Below, in pieces: positions 10,101 through 16,895 of a stretch of 64,000 bases of DNA. The stretch's first letter is position 1, and each line of letters opens with the position of its first letter. This DNA is from Sphaerolaimus hirsutus. Taxonomy: Eukaryota > Nematoda > Chromadorea > Monhysterida > Sphaerolaimidae. The position numbers were made by a program, and so were the translations under genes. The notes below the pieces were generated by a model, which did not search any database, was not told where the DNA came from, and saw nothing but the letters and a program-made list of their open reading frames with translations. The DNA lies in contig OZ038450.1 in assembly GCA_964036195.1 (NCBI GenBank), positions 11,968,701 through 12,032,700 on the forward strand, written 5' to 3'.

Positions 10101-12457
10101 GAGGTGGGGGGTCTGCTAGGAGATTGAATGCTCAAGCAGGGGGAACTAGTAGCGTGAGGGAATTCTTCGTCGGGTCGTCTTAACACTGTATCCCGGGACT
10201 CGTTGACATATGACATCCCTGGCTCAGCGGTATATGCTGGGGTGGCCAGGTCAGACATCCGGCCCCGAGAACCCACAGAATCGCCAACATCACTACACGT
10301 AACACCGTGGCGGCTAGTACTGGCCCATTGACCGACAGGGCGCGCGCGTTCCCTACCGTCTAGCTCAAAGAAGCTTTGCTGGTTAGAATTGCCGCGGCGG
10401 CGAGTAACCACACCCAGGGATGAATTATACTGCAACATATTAATATCCGCGGCGTGAGCCATGTAATTATCATTGGCATCTGGCGTCGTGTGTGCTCCAC
10501 TCAGTGCAGCAGGGTCAGCCATATAATCGTCAATAATTTCGAAAGAATTGAGCGAGTCCTCAATAAACACTGTTTGAAACGATTGGGCTGCAGACAAGGT
10601 AGTGGAGCACACATGTTCCAAAGCCACATCCGTGTCACAAGTAGAGTCGTCTAGAGTACTAGGCTGGCTAGCTGCCAAGTCAACACTGTGCTCAAATTGG
10701 CCGTGACCCGCAATCCCAGAGACGTCGGTCTGGCATTTTAGTGAGTCGCTGTCAATTGAAGCATGCGATGACAAGCTCCATTCAGTTGAAAACTCAAAGT
10801 CGTCCGAAGACTCTGATACACCATCATCAGCTGGCAAATACGAATACTGGCCAGCTGCCAAATTCACATCATGCTCGAATTGACACTGGTCCACAATCCC
10901 AGAGACGTAGGTCTGGCATTTTAGTGAATCACTATCAATTGAAGCACATGGTGGCGAGCTTAGTACGGTTGATTGTTCAAAATCATCAAAGGACCATGGT
11001 GCACCATCGTCAACTGACAAGTATAAATACTGGTAATCAAATGAGTCGTAAGAGTAGTCAGTGGTCACGTATTTTTCGCATGATTGACATAGCTCTGGCT
11101 CGCCATCAACAGTTTCGAAAGTTTTGAATTGACAATTGACTGATGCGGGGCATGAAAATTTTTTCGGAAATTTCAAAATTCGTATCAAAAATCGTCGCCA
11201 GGGCATGGTGTATCGTAATCCCTCAAATTTAGAAATTTGGCTCTGTTGCAACATGGATGGGGCAGTATGCCAAGAGATCAACCGGTAATAAGCGCGTGGT
11301 ACACATTTCAAACGTTCAAAACGCTTACGCAAAAGCCAACATTTGTGGTTCCAGTATGTGCACGGTAGCATAGGGCTAAGCTGAAACACTACGCCCTGTA
11401 CGCATGGAGGGTGGCTATGTGTGCGGTGTGAAGGGGGGGTGAAAGGGGGGTGCAACACGGTGCCGTGACCCGAGGTGGGACCTCCAATATAATATAACGG
11501 ACCCCCGGGTACTACAACCTTATCTCTAATATAATGATATAACCCCTCCGGTCTTGCAACCTTGTCTCCAATATAATACTGTGGACCCCCAGGTGCTACA
11601 ACCTTATCATTGTGGGCCAAATAGCAACACCTTGGACAGTGTCCAAGTCTGTCAGAACTTTCAACGATGCGCTCATGCAGCCCATCCTGCCTAATTACGC
11701 CAAATGTACAGCACCTAACAGGGGACTTGGTTACCTTTTGCACGTGTGGAACGACAAACGATGGCAACATGCCAACATAATGATCGCACAATTCCGACAA
11801 TTCAACGAGCGACATGATGTCCACCGGACGCTTAACAATTACCCTACAAGCCCTACGCTTGCCGCGTGCGCGGGAACCCTGTCTGCCAAACTTCACCAGC
11901 TTGGTGCCTTTCGACCTGGCTACTCCGAAGGACGTAGGCTTCTGAGCTTTTCGGTCTACTTGGTTGCCACAGCTAACAAAGTCCGGTCGCGCAAATTGCA
12001 AAAGCTTGCGGCGGATAACGTGCGGCTGTAATTTCCCTCTCTTACCCACCAAATACCAAAGGTTTCTAGGCTGCACAGATTTCTTCAGCCTTTCAGCAGT
12101 TCCCTCAAAAACACCACAAATTCCGGGCTCAATAAAAGCTGGCTCCATGACCAAGTGATCAAGCAACCACTGCTGGGAAGCATCACAAATTATCTCGCCA
12201 TTGGGCAAAACAGAATCAATCACAAAATCATCGGCGCCCTGAACCTTTTCCGCATACGTGGCCCGTCGCTGTATTTGGAACATTTCCGACACGGGTTCAA
12301 AACCATCAAAAACAGGGCCCGGTTCCAAATCATCAACCTCCCAGAAACCTTCAGAACTTGGCGCGCTTCCAGAAACAGAAACAAGATTCGCCCACGCTTC
12401 GAAAACCGATAATTGAACATCACTCGAATGCAAGCAAATAAAAGCAACTTCCATCAT
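1172..12457 (-). CDS. Ty3/Gypsy Gag-Pol polyprotein, single 3761-aa ORF
   Basis: One uninterrupted ORF encodes a complete retrotransposon polyprotein. Seen in order: a long N-terminal region of about 1600 residues that I do not recognise; a Gag-like helical region (about 1680-1850); two CCHC zinc knuckles starting at C1933 and C1970; an aspartic protease DTG at D2323; reverse transcriptase with YLDD at 2872-2875; RNase H with HTDAS at D3020; and an integrase with an HHCC-type zinc motif (about 3345-3395) and a D3425, D3483, E3519 triad with the expected 35-residue last spacing. Reverse transcriptase preceding integrase is the Ty3/Gypsy order. No envelope-like segment is visible after the integrase. 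At 3761 residues it is far longer than usual Gag-Pol (about 1200-1800), mainly because of the N-terminal extension. The lack of stops over 11.3 kb suggests recent activity. The start at 12457 is the first ATG of the frame, and the true start could be internal. Confidence 0.93.
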   Translation of the reverse strand: MMEVAFICLHSSDVQLSVFEAWANLVSVSGSAPSSEGFWEVDDLEPGPVFDGFEPVSEMFQIQRRATYAEKVQGADDFVIDSVLPNGEIICDASQQWLLDHLVMEPAFIEPGICGVFEGTAERLKKSVQPRNLWYLVGKRGKLQPHVIRRKLLQFARPDFVSCGNQVDRKAQKPTSFGVARSKGTKLVKFGRQGSRARGKRRACRVIVKRPVDIMSLVELSELCDHYVGMLPSFVVPHVQKVTKSPVRCCTFGVIRQDGLHERIVESSDRLGHCPRCCYLAHNDKVVAPGGPQYYIGDKVARPEGLYHYIRDKVVVPGGPLYYIGGPTSGHGTVLHPPFTPPSHRTHSHPPCVQGVVFQLSPMLPCTYWNHKCWLLRKRFERLKCVPRAYYRLISWHTAPSMLQQSQISKFEGLRYTMPWRRFLIRILKFPKKFSCPASVNCQFKTFETVDGEPELCQSCEKYVTTDYSYDSFDYQYLYLSVDDGAPWSFDDFEQSTVLSSPPCASIDSDSLKCQTYVSGIVDQCQFEHDVNLAAGQYSYLPADDGVSESSDDFEFSTEWSLSSHASIDSDSLKCQTDVSGIAGHGQFEHSVDLAASQPSTLDDSTCDTDVALEHVCSTTLSAAQSFQTVFIEDSLNSFEIIDDYMADPAALSGAHTTPDANDNYMAHAADINMLQYNSSLGVVTRRRGNSNQQSFFELDGRERARPVGQWASTSRHGVTCSDVGDSVGSRGRMSDLATPAYTAEPGMSYVNESRDTVLRRPDEEFPHATSSPCLSIQSPSRPPTSVCDLSTPVKPPPSNPVNSPQPQPFTGPVRQHRELLTNNQSEIDTMISPLQQACEPTKLWDHLKPSDQCIGDVLQPFEKLLSELDPEINKLDQLLFDLATVTPSDPSQQTTLDNVTSALMTLRTWSQAMLPFRGSLQDSIDRTLSVHLKPRVDSLAGDLQSLLSNFCADANALTKPPVDVSTLAQRQANQQVLAASDPGPARPQSRAYPVQCALAFVQSVLLVSAQSARDWTTLRSQIQSKSTAGVFGLENKGVSQTVRAAALRSLTEAWVYLDVHRTGFSTYMPLLGTLPETARYAMAQFHGCIAEGIRLNHAFADILPEIKRQVNGPVARKTRKELLAHLGNTLDSARDLLCRLENLDFAQYNALCVMHIGRVSDRCTPQKCRLVCQNLLNNIGFGLDWLHQLRGKTPVPTPKPQPSRVLEPHQSAHQPSMYTTPLNRSISTLPPAWNNVLVAHLMSPDPMRRLATHQWPPDPSIKVQTDPPRIVLTDLSMHAWVEPVGPEFSVGPVAELDVKTTWVGRILPTVGIMDTPWAIIDPRNTDLVRAYSKLLIAAYFESEYIFQLVFRYGWFPDSLLTAFQRCAFLVQKLVDTLDRSIKHGETVGITDTYPLPEQYHINGRFLYKLASDARRDYTQVGANYNKLARRYGAVPVHTTPMLPIDRNHRFEHSRRRLQLPTAQNAHSQMVRVTNSGSYDANVDMIQPDDVGTRDNQYDFLLSHQGYQQPDSAGGAPVPAAVQAPQRLYHTGHQHTGRLSVPPAHPSSSVAPTSALDQLKSEMDQKYANMRDQMEAMNANMRALLDQRRAQSRAQPQVSQPNVSNDPPSTTTSSDEDLAKRIKKLKMLGCPMFSGKTSVDVSQWLAQFTAKCKICKIASDEEMALTLAAVLEHDAATLCYGQPQEVQTSFTKLESALKAHFGQAKHVLATCRAITLMNWKPNDTIDTVRRRLMTESAQLKNVNHSERELRMIEGFLHALGQHNSELRQLVELNSAALESFDKLIQHAKVAQQSLENRKLEQDRSAKDTEFKRMRDELSQLRQQMSSARMGDNRQQLGGGMLAGQRPMFRPPMDMRQNPRFAFPPPQAQPSAQPPFNAQRMPFRPQRDIPPMRLPPAVQGPRFAPRPTVDVGPPVVAIDKPGRQPPNAYKSYFCDKCKMSGHTTEECGRRATGPTSSGPAPAQTPREPLKCFKCNKPGHFSRECPENTPAQNVNELYAQYDIIPDDQIGHTDLQDDLVDGVADPNDLQGYYNEYPSETMHQYQYDYSDMVPPETDALAEEENDVRVNFLGSCPELYNHSDSTPISYFDVCVTQWVDTSTTEPKGAAPKCQAYVPGTARALSDSVTGRRPTVSFCKTLTGVPQVDHVCDSIPHLSIPEIRIQSCEPDQTSALAVTTQKSQAYAPGIRDIASTDDLEHVVPSSSKGAQVQTQTSTWTPSINMFRPINPATHTSVVAALDLSTSDAGRETCRDRRKYYWEQLSPDLGVKRMEYQCNAAQVVVTEPLGARLQSGKMTRPKHTVRDLITPSIYHRAVIQGVGPYLVLADTGAELSAIPVSLLEQIESLSGKCLDRRIFQLEKPLVCKGYTGHKHTLLYSIQLTVSIGTETRRINFAISFEGTQCIIGIGDYAKFWFLPICPGACMTRPVMHSNKRYLIPGDEPCLLYEGEIPYVDTGLRTGAIAKSGENIPEAIERVQSSNIYTVGSLLEPYLTPKTDVNRLCSSSPVPYFSPSKGTGAVGVVATENWVCPPRSVSYVPAELTGDPQEILTTVLFSPHAHFSENFENTLLPLENGNELFVPFANHSDKEMVLFACQSLGWAEEVVVEPTNDFHMNELAVEFADVWWQTVQTPLCKALCEANLASTHVEPPEDPVITAQSPPETRLHQLGKILDEGVLSHLPLEKQQVLRDWLLERHHIFSLSDFDMGDTGDIIYHPIETGNSPPIQQKVRRLAIGLRKEVERQVQLWLKLGIIEPSVSPWASPIVPVRKKNGALRLCVDYRRVNLVTKRDCFALPNCADLIDMAGLVHPQYFSSLDLASGYLQMRIDPRDIPKTAFTSHVGLFQYKFMPFGLVNAPASFSRLIANVLAGLDPDRVHFYLDDVLVCAETEERMYSLLDDVFARFDRYTLKVGIKKCEFFKERVNFLGCVLTREGIEMQQSKITTIQNYPVPVTTKEIRRFLGMCSFYRRWVEGFSFITRPLHLKIQGAKTTWDDECQAAFEELKKRLVEGPILAYPKEGRPFILHTDASRSGLGAVLSQMDDAGRHRVVAYGSCALKGAEKRYNTTELECLAIVWSLKYWKHYLTQQEVIIVTDHRTLTWALENRSENPRLDKWYVFLMAYQPKIIFKRGSENSVADALSRIAESVNFHKWTEDHLQGKFDPEEVPAGICPLSTFTDKWQAHPLNQPEPDLSEYSAVEITKISDEIHYEWHPPLGVGHIQSLDNIPHPANQDRTPKANTPSIFEAKSTPIERFNMTGKDVDVIRDAGLTIDGIVGSTLESVAEETQKFWQRIIKGQEDDPDTQSIKLFLTTRQYTKHARFNTWLDRNYTGFCVAHDVLWFMGNASRRACLVVPIEITSELCERFHSWGHPAGLKLSMWLRIYFWWFTLTMDAHRAVDKCLECATRTGQGRKRLNPLTPISVVAEPFFRIHMDVLKMPMSQNGFQYVLVLQDAFTKYPCAYALRLKDAETVAYHFMQFVSDHGVPRVLVTDNGSEFCNAILHGLTQFWGTDHRKTTVYRPQANALVERFNRTLLDMLAKMCTLRPTDWDEWLAPALYWYRAIPHASTGESPHFLATGRDMPLPGDTSFLETSQLVYNEHPKYHERIVQYTREAWKIAKELIDLAQAQQKVQYDKKCKPLTFEVGQRVWYLAEGVVTGPAYKLARPYIGPYRILELKGKTAKIKRIDQCDAAAIRVNLDKLLPVKDSVASGAIWTGRALRKVREVPLESELPTHDVSGEKADTGVTPGDKPLSDDGMVLRSGNRVRANSK
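5892..5950. repeat. Repeated hairpin copy 2 (inside ORF)
   Basis: Nested stems are CTCGCG (5892-5897) with CGCGAG (5945-5950), CACG (5902-5905) with CGTG (5936-5939), and TCCCAGG (5908-5914) with CTTGGGA (5923-5929). The loop is GGCGTAGG (5915-5922). Complementarity continues outward, with CCAG near 5878 and CTGG near 5961. Confidence 0.7.
6071..6179. repeat. Repeated hairpin copy 3, longest (inside ORF)
   Basis: Paired segments from outside inward are GGTGG 6071-6075 with CCACC 6175-6179, CTACCA 6081-6086 with TGGTAG 6163-6168, CTGAGC 6099-6104 with GCTCAG 6157-6162, GCC 6111-6113 with GGC 6141-6143, and CCAGG 6117-6121 with CCTGG 6130-6134. The loop is GACGTAGG (6122-6129). This is an imperfect hairpin of about 109 bases inside protein-coding sequence. 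Confidence 0.7.
10695..10757. repeat. Repeated hairpin copy 4 (inside ORF)
   Basis: CCAGA (10716-10720) pairs with TCTGG (10729-10733) around the loop GACGTCGG (10721-10728). GAC 10705-10707 pairs with GTC 10745-10747, and AATTG 10695-10699 pairs with CAATT 10753-10757. It lies in the first unit of a 183-nt tandem repeat of the ORF. Confidence 0.6.
10878..10940. repeat. Repeated hairpin copy 5 (inside ORF)
   Basis: CCAGA (10899-10903) pairs with TCTGG (10912-10916) around the loop GACGTAGG (10904-10911). CAC 10892-10894 pairs with GTG 10924-10926, and AATTGA 10878-10883 pairs with TCAATT 10935-10940. It is the counterpart of copy 4 in the second tandem unit. Confidence 0.6.
11481..11610 (-). 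repeat. Three 16-residue tandem repeats in the polyprotein N-terminus
   Basis: On the minus strand three consecutive units of about 48 nt encode variants of DKV-x-x-PGG-P-x-YYIG. The first and third are nearly alike; the middle one has diverged (RPEGLYHYIR). This is a small in-frame minisatellite about 285-325 residues from the N-terminus; its function is unknown. Confidence 0.75.
11913..11956. repeat. Repeated hairpin copy 6 (inside ORF, different reading frame)
   Basis: CTC-c-GAAG (11923-11930) pairs with CTTC-t-GAG (11939-11946), with one central mismatch. The loop is GACGTAGG (11931-11938). GACC 11913-11916 pairs with GGTC 11953-11956. The stem sequence is unlike copies 1-5 but pairs equally well. 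The loop is translated in another frame here (KPTSFG rather than QxYVxG). Confidence 0.65.
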
Positions 12458-13975
12458 GATTTCACAAATTAGAATTAGAAGTAATTAGATCCACTAGCTG
12501 GAATGAGCCAATAGATTAAGTAGAGAATTAGTTGCACCAGAGTAAGCTTGAATTACACTAATTAAGTTTCTTGAATAACGTTGCAATTAAAGTTTCCAAA
12601 GTATTTAAATATTTCCAATTTACCTTTCCACTTTCCAAATCAAAACATTAACATAAAAATGACTAAATAACACTCAGGGTCATATAAGTTAAACCAGACA
12701 GGTGAGGATAGCAGTACGATGCACTGGTAAGAGACCACACAAGTCCAGGTACTTAAGTCCTAGCTTGGCACAGCACCACTATCAAAAGTAATCTACAACG
12801 ACGTAGCACAACTGTTTGGGCCCTTACGAAAGCCTAGAGCGAGTCAATAGGTGTACAGCCTACTTCAGCTTATACTACGCCTAAAACAAGTCCACAGAGG
12901 TCCAGACGTACAGTAAGCATCACAGATGGTGGGTTCTCCCCATACAACACCCTATCTTAGCTATACCGGCAGCTCCGTGTGGCCACTCCTGCCCCTGTGA
13001 ACCTAAATGTCACCGTGCAGAGGGAAGAGAAGGCCTATGCCAGAGTTAGCAGAGAATGAATAACCAAGGGTAGGCTCATTTCAGCTGGTAAATCACTGAC
13101 TTAGTAATTAGAAATTGGGTTGAATAGACTGATGATAATCACTGGATTGGGGCTCTCTTTTATGGGTTTGAAGTGCCCAAAACTGGTTTGCAGCTGGGCG
13201 GAGCCAACCAATCACGGAAGTGCATTCAAAAGTGTACCGAAAATAAGTGACTTCAGCTGAACCAAGCCATGTACCACCAGGGTTACTTTTTAATGGAACA
13301 AGGGGATGGTGACTTGACATTCAGGAACACCTTTCTTCTGGCACTCAGCCAGCTAATGAAACCAAACTTGGAACTGTGCCAAACTAAGAAATAACCACCT
13401 ACAGTAACCTACCAAATGTAAACGCACAAACTAACAGCTTAAAAATACCTAAACTGAGTGAAACTCTCAAAACTGAACGTGATACAATCAACAACATGCC
13501 GAGTGAATCCACAGCTAGTCGAACTGCAAGCAAATACAAAAAGGGGCCAAAAATACAAAAATAACCGTGTTTGCTCAAACATGAGCTCGTCCAAAACCAG
13601 CGTACCAACCGGCCAACGTGAAACTAAATACAAGTGCAAAAGTGCAAAACACAGAAATACGTGCAAAACACAGAAATAAGTGCGAAACGTAAAACATAAT
13701 CACGAACACATGCAATTATCACAACTAAGGGGGTTAAGTGGGTAATTAAGTGCAAATAAATACAAATACATACTCAATAAATCACAAACCGCGGCACCTA
13801 CCGCGCACCTACTCCCTAAACCTACTCCTACACCCTACAAAATCACAAAACTCCTCCCTGTGGCAGCAGTGGCTACGGGATATGTGCCAAACTACACACA
13901 AAAACTGCCTTTTTGGCATTATTCCAATTTCCTTTACTAATTTTTAACCTAAGGCACATATCCCTCCAGAAGGGT
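12458..13975. other. Non-coding leader between the Gypsy ORF start and the GC-rich block
   Basis: This is AT-rich sequence upstream (on the minus strand) of the polyprotein start. I see no convincing ORF, splice structure or tRNA. It is probably the 5' untranslated leader of the retrotransposon, but no primer-binding site or 5' LTR could be assigned with confidence. Confidence 0.4.
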
Positions 13976-13977
13976 TG

Positions 13978-14022
13978 ACCCGTCTCTACTCCGAAGGACG
14001 TAGGCTTCTGGAGCTATCGGGG
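13978..14022. repeat. Repeated hairpin copy 7 (non-coding)
   Basis: CTCCGAAG (13989-13996) pairs with CTTC-t-GGAG (14005-14013, one bulged T). The loop is GACGTAGG (13997-14004). CCCG (13979-13982) pairs with CGGG (14018-14021). The stem type is shared with copy 6, but the pairing is restored to C-G where copy 6 has a C-T mismatch. Confidence 0.65.
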
Positions 14023-14581
14023 CCCTCCCTTCCGGTGGCCACTCCCACCAAGAACTCTGAGCGGCCGAAGTCTGTCGCTCCGCGGACGTTCCCGGCGGCC
14101 AACGCTGTCGACGCTCACGAGGACTGGGTAGGGGTGAATTTACAAGTTTTTGAACAATGAACTGTCGCCAAAATACGGCGGCAGCGCTTAAACCCCCTCA
14201 AAAATACACTTGGTGCCATTTTCCGAAAGTTGGCACTCGGCCAAAACTGACCGATTCAACACTTTACAAAAATCCCCAAAACACCCAAAATCCCCCTCTC
14301 CCGGGTTCCGGCGGTCGGCGGTCGTCCAATGGCGGCGGCGCGGCGCTGTCGCGGCCGTCGAAGTCGTTCGCCGGCGCCCATTCGGTCGCCATCCTCAAGG
14401 GAATCGACTTTCGACCGGCGCTGCTTTTTCTTTTTAATGAAAGCGCCGTAATTTTCGCAAAAGTTAGGTTCTATTCCCGGAGGTGTCGAATGACGTCACC
14501 CGGGCTTTTCACGACTAGAAGCGGCCAATTAAGCCGTTCCGCTAATTAAGACCGGCGACAAGGCGCCATCGACATATCGTT

Positions 14582-14658
14582 CTATGGTAATTCGCGCTTA
14601 ATCACCGTCCCAGAGGCGTAGGTCTGGCACTTTGGTGATTTGGCGCCAATTACCATAG
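14582..14658. repeat. Repeated hairpin copy 8, best-formed (non-coding)
   Basis: The outer stem CTATGGTAATT (14582-14592) pairs perfectly with AATTACCATAG (14648-14658). GCG 14594-14596 pairs with CGC 14644-14646, ATCACC 14601-14606 with GGTGAT 14634-14639, and CCAGA 14610-14614 with TCTGG 14623-14627. The loop is GGCGTAGG (14615-14622). A C-C mismatch (14609, 14628) between a GT/AC pair and the apical stem recurs in copies 3 and 9. Confidence 0.8.
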
Positions 14659-14800
14659 CTGGCGTCCGTTGCGCCGTAAGTTCCCTATAAGTTAGGTTTC
14701 ATATAGGGCGACGTCGTGATGACGTCGCTCGGTCTAAAGATGGCCCGTGTGGCGTTTCCGGCGGCTAAAGCGCCATAATTAGGGCTTGTAAGCGTTAATT

Positions 14801-14855
14801 GACGCTGGGTCGCCGTCCCAGAGACATAGGTCTGGCACTTTGGTGGCCCGCCGTC
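14801..14855. repeat. Repeated hairpin copy 9 (non-coding)
   Basis: GACG 14801-14804 pairs with CGTC 14852-14855. GGGTCGCC 14807-14814 pairs with GGTGGCCC 14842-14849 using two wobble pairs. CCAGA 14818-14822 pairs with TCTGG 14831-14835. The loop is GACATAGG (14823-14830), the most divergent loop of the nine. Confidence 0.7.
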
Positions 14856-15478
14856 AGTTCTCGCATTACACATGTAACTGTTGTGATGTAATCCAAATAG
14901 TTTCTTTATTCAGGTGGGATATGTAACCACAGTAAAGTGTGTTATCAGTGAAGTGTATGCCATTTTCTAAGCAATGATACATTTCTTTTGTGCATCCAAT
15001 ATATATTAATGTCCATTTGAGGGACGCACTTCATGTCCATTTGAGAGACACACTTCATGTATATTTGCTGTGGAGGCAGCGTCCACTTTTTGTTTGGCTT
15101 TAGCCATTTTTTTACTGATTGCATTATGCATCGTATACTGCTGGGTTTTCTGTTTGAGAATAGCTAAATTCGCCAGATTCGCTATCACGGCGGTTCGATT
15201 TCGTTTGAGGGGATCTGGCTTTAGATCTGCTGTTTTGATTCGCTAGAACCGGGCCCCGTTTGCGATCATCCATTTCGTTTACCTAGTCACGCTTATTATT
15301 TACACGCTTCGGAAACTGCACTCCTAACATTTAGTTATGTTTGTCGCATTGCCAGTGCTCTACGAATATGTCGCGCTGTTTATTACTCCTTGTTTGCGAA
15401 ATTTGTGTTGATCAGTGAAAGGATATCTGTTTCACTGTGTCTTGTCACATACTACTTTCAAGTGGACTTTTTTCGCAG

Positions 15479-16895
15479 ATCCCGAGGACAAGCGGCCAGT
15501 CTATGAGTACCAATTAACGAGGGAGTACAACTGGAAGGTGCAAAACAAAGGCAAGGGGTTCGAGCAGGAAAATTACTGCCTGGTGTGTTTGTCAAAAATT
15601 GGGTAATGACAGATCGGAAATGGTGCTGCGATGCACCGCAACGAACTTTGCAAGGCGCCGCACAAATACAGTTGAATATGCTCTTTCCCCCGACGTTCCT
15701 TAAGAAGTTCGGGTCATAATTGAAAACAGTTTTATTTCGATAAAAAAACATTTTTATTTCGATTTGTTGATCTATATTGTCTTTCATTCAATGTTTGGGA
15801 CTTCGGCGAAATAATATTGTCAGGTGCGTATTTACGTGCTGTTCGGTGCCGTTTTTCCCAACACTCCATTCGTATCTTGTATTTGTTTCCATTCGTATTT
15901 TGAATGGCTATCCATAACACTGATTCTCAACACCACCCATTCCAGGTGCTGCGCTCCGGCCGCATGCTGTACAACGCTTTGGACACGCGCGTCAAGTTGA
16001 CGCGCCGGCGCGTCAAAGACACCGCCACAAATCGGTCGCGCCGCACCAAACTGGTGGTGAAGCGCAGAGACGAGACGGAGAATGAACGCGACCAGCAGAT
16101 GCGTCGGCTCAACGAGCTGCTCAAGGCTCCCGCCGACGACGAGGAGGAGGCTGAGCCTGGTTAGATTAACTGGTTGTTTTTGAAGCTAGACTGTCACCTG
16201 GCGGCAGCCCCAGTCCGTGTAAAGTGTAAAAGACCCTGTAAAATGTCATGTGACATGTAAAAAAACTCTGTAATATGTCTGGTGTCATGTAAAAGACCCT
16301 GTAAAGTGTCAAATGTTTTGTAAAATACACTGTTAAGTGTCATATGTATCCAAATCTTAGTGTATCCTATCCAAATCTTAGTGTTGTATCCTATCCAAAT
16401 CTTATGTATCGTATTCAAATCTTTTGTTTTTGTATCCAAATCTTGTGTGATTTGGACACAAAACATAAGATTTGCATACGATACAATAAGATTTGAATAC
16501 GCATGACACTTTGCAGGGACTTTTACATGACACCTACATTTTCCAGGGTTTTTTAATTCTAGAACAGTTCACGGAGTACCTGACAAAGTAGGTGAAAATG
16601 CAACTTTTGGTACGACCTTTGAAGGTTCACTGAAATTCACGGCCGTTCTCATGTTCCACCCGCCAAACTGCACTAGCCCAATTCAATCCAGTCACTCTCA
16701 CTAAACTCCGCCCCCCACACAGCGGAGGCTGACGAGGCGGCCGCCGCGGCCGAGGACAGCGACGACAACGCCGAGCCGAAAGCCGAGCAGCAACAAGCCG
16801 CCGCTGACAGTTCGGGCGACAGCGACGCGCCGCCCGCCGAGGAGACTGAAAAACGGCCCACTGCGCCCAGTTCGAGCAGCTCAGATTCCGATTAG
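15479..16895 (+). CDS. PAF1: RNA polymerase II-associated factor 1 (Paf1), C-terminal three exons
   Basis: Paf1 is a core subunit of the nuclear PAF1 complex, which acts on elongating RNA polymerase II and promotes histone H2B ubiquitination and H3 methylation. Exons are 15479-15582, 15946-16159 and 16723-16895 (stop TAG 16893-16895). All junctions are GT/AG with matching phases (1, 0, 1). The first exon encodes a YEYQLTREYNW stretch, and the second encodes YNALDTRVKLTRRR and KLVVKRRD. These match the conserved Paf1 region known in vertebrates (DYKIAREYNW, ELETRVRLSKRR, LLVVKHRD). The last exon is an acidic and Ser/Ala-rich tail ending in SDSD, as in human PAF1. Only about 163 residues are present. 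The upstream two thirds of the protein is not visible between 1 and 15.4 kb, where the antisense Gypsy element sits. The gene converges on the MEIOC-like gene. Confidence 0.88.
16213..16560. repeat. Composite palindromic repeat in the Paf1 last intron
   Basis: Contains several copies of CCCTGTAAA-type and TGTCATGTAAA motifs. It also has four direct copies of a TATCCAAATCTTA-like unit (about 16345-16450), followed by the inverse TAAGATTTGAATAC. It is related to the GACCCTGTAAAATGTCA inverted-repeat family found at 21.2, 28.6, 36.4 and 37.8 kb. Confidence 0.6.

Larger units (their letters stand above)
10650..11020 (-). repeat. 183-nt (61-aa) tandem duplication within the polyprotein N-terminus
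   Basis: Two adjacent units encode similar acidic, Ser-rich segments. Both contain the peptide SIDSDSLKCQT followed by YVSG or DVSG. Hairpin loops 4 and 5 are exactly 183 bases apart. The duplication is in frame, so it lengthens the unrecognised N-terminal extension without breaking the ORF. Confidence 0.75.

Noticed and set aside
14640-14660. Minus-strand TGGCGCC near 14641 as a primer-binding site
   Set aside because: It is the outer stem of hairpin copy 8. No LTR end adjoins it, so a tRNA primer site cannot be claimed.
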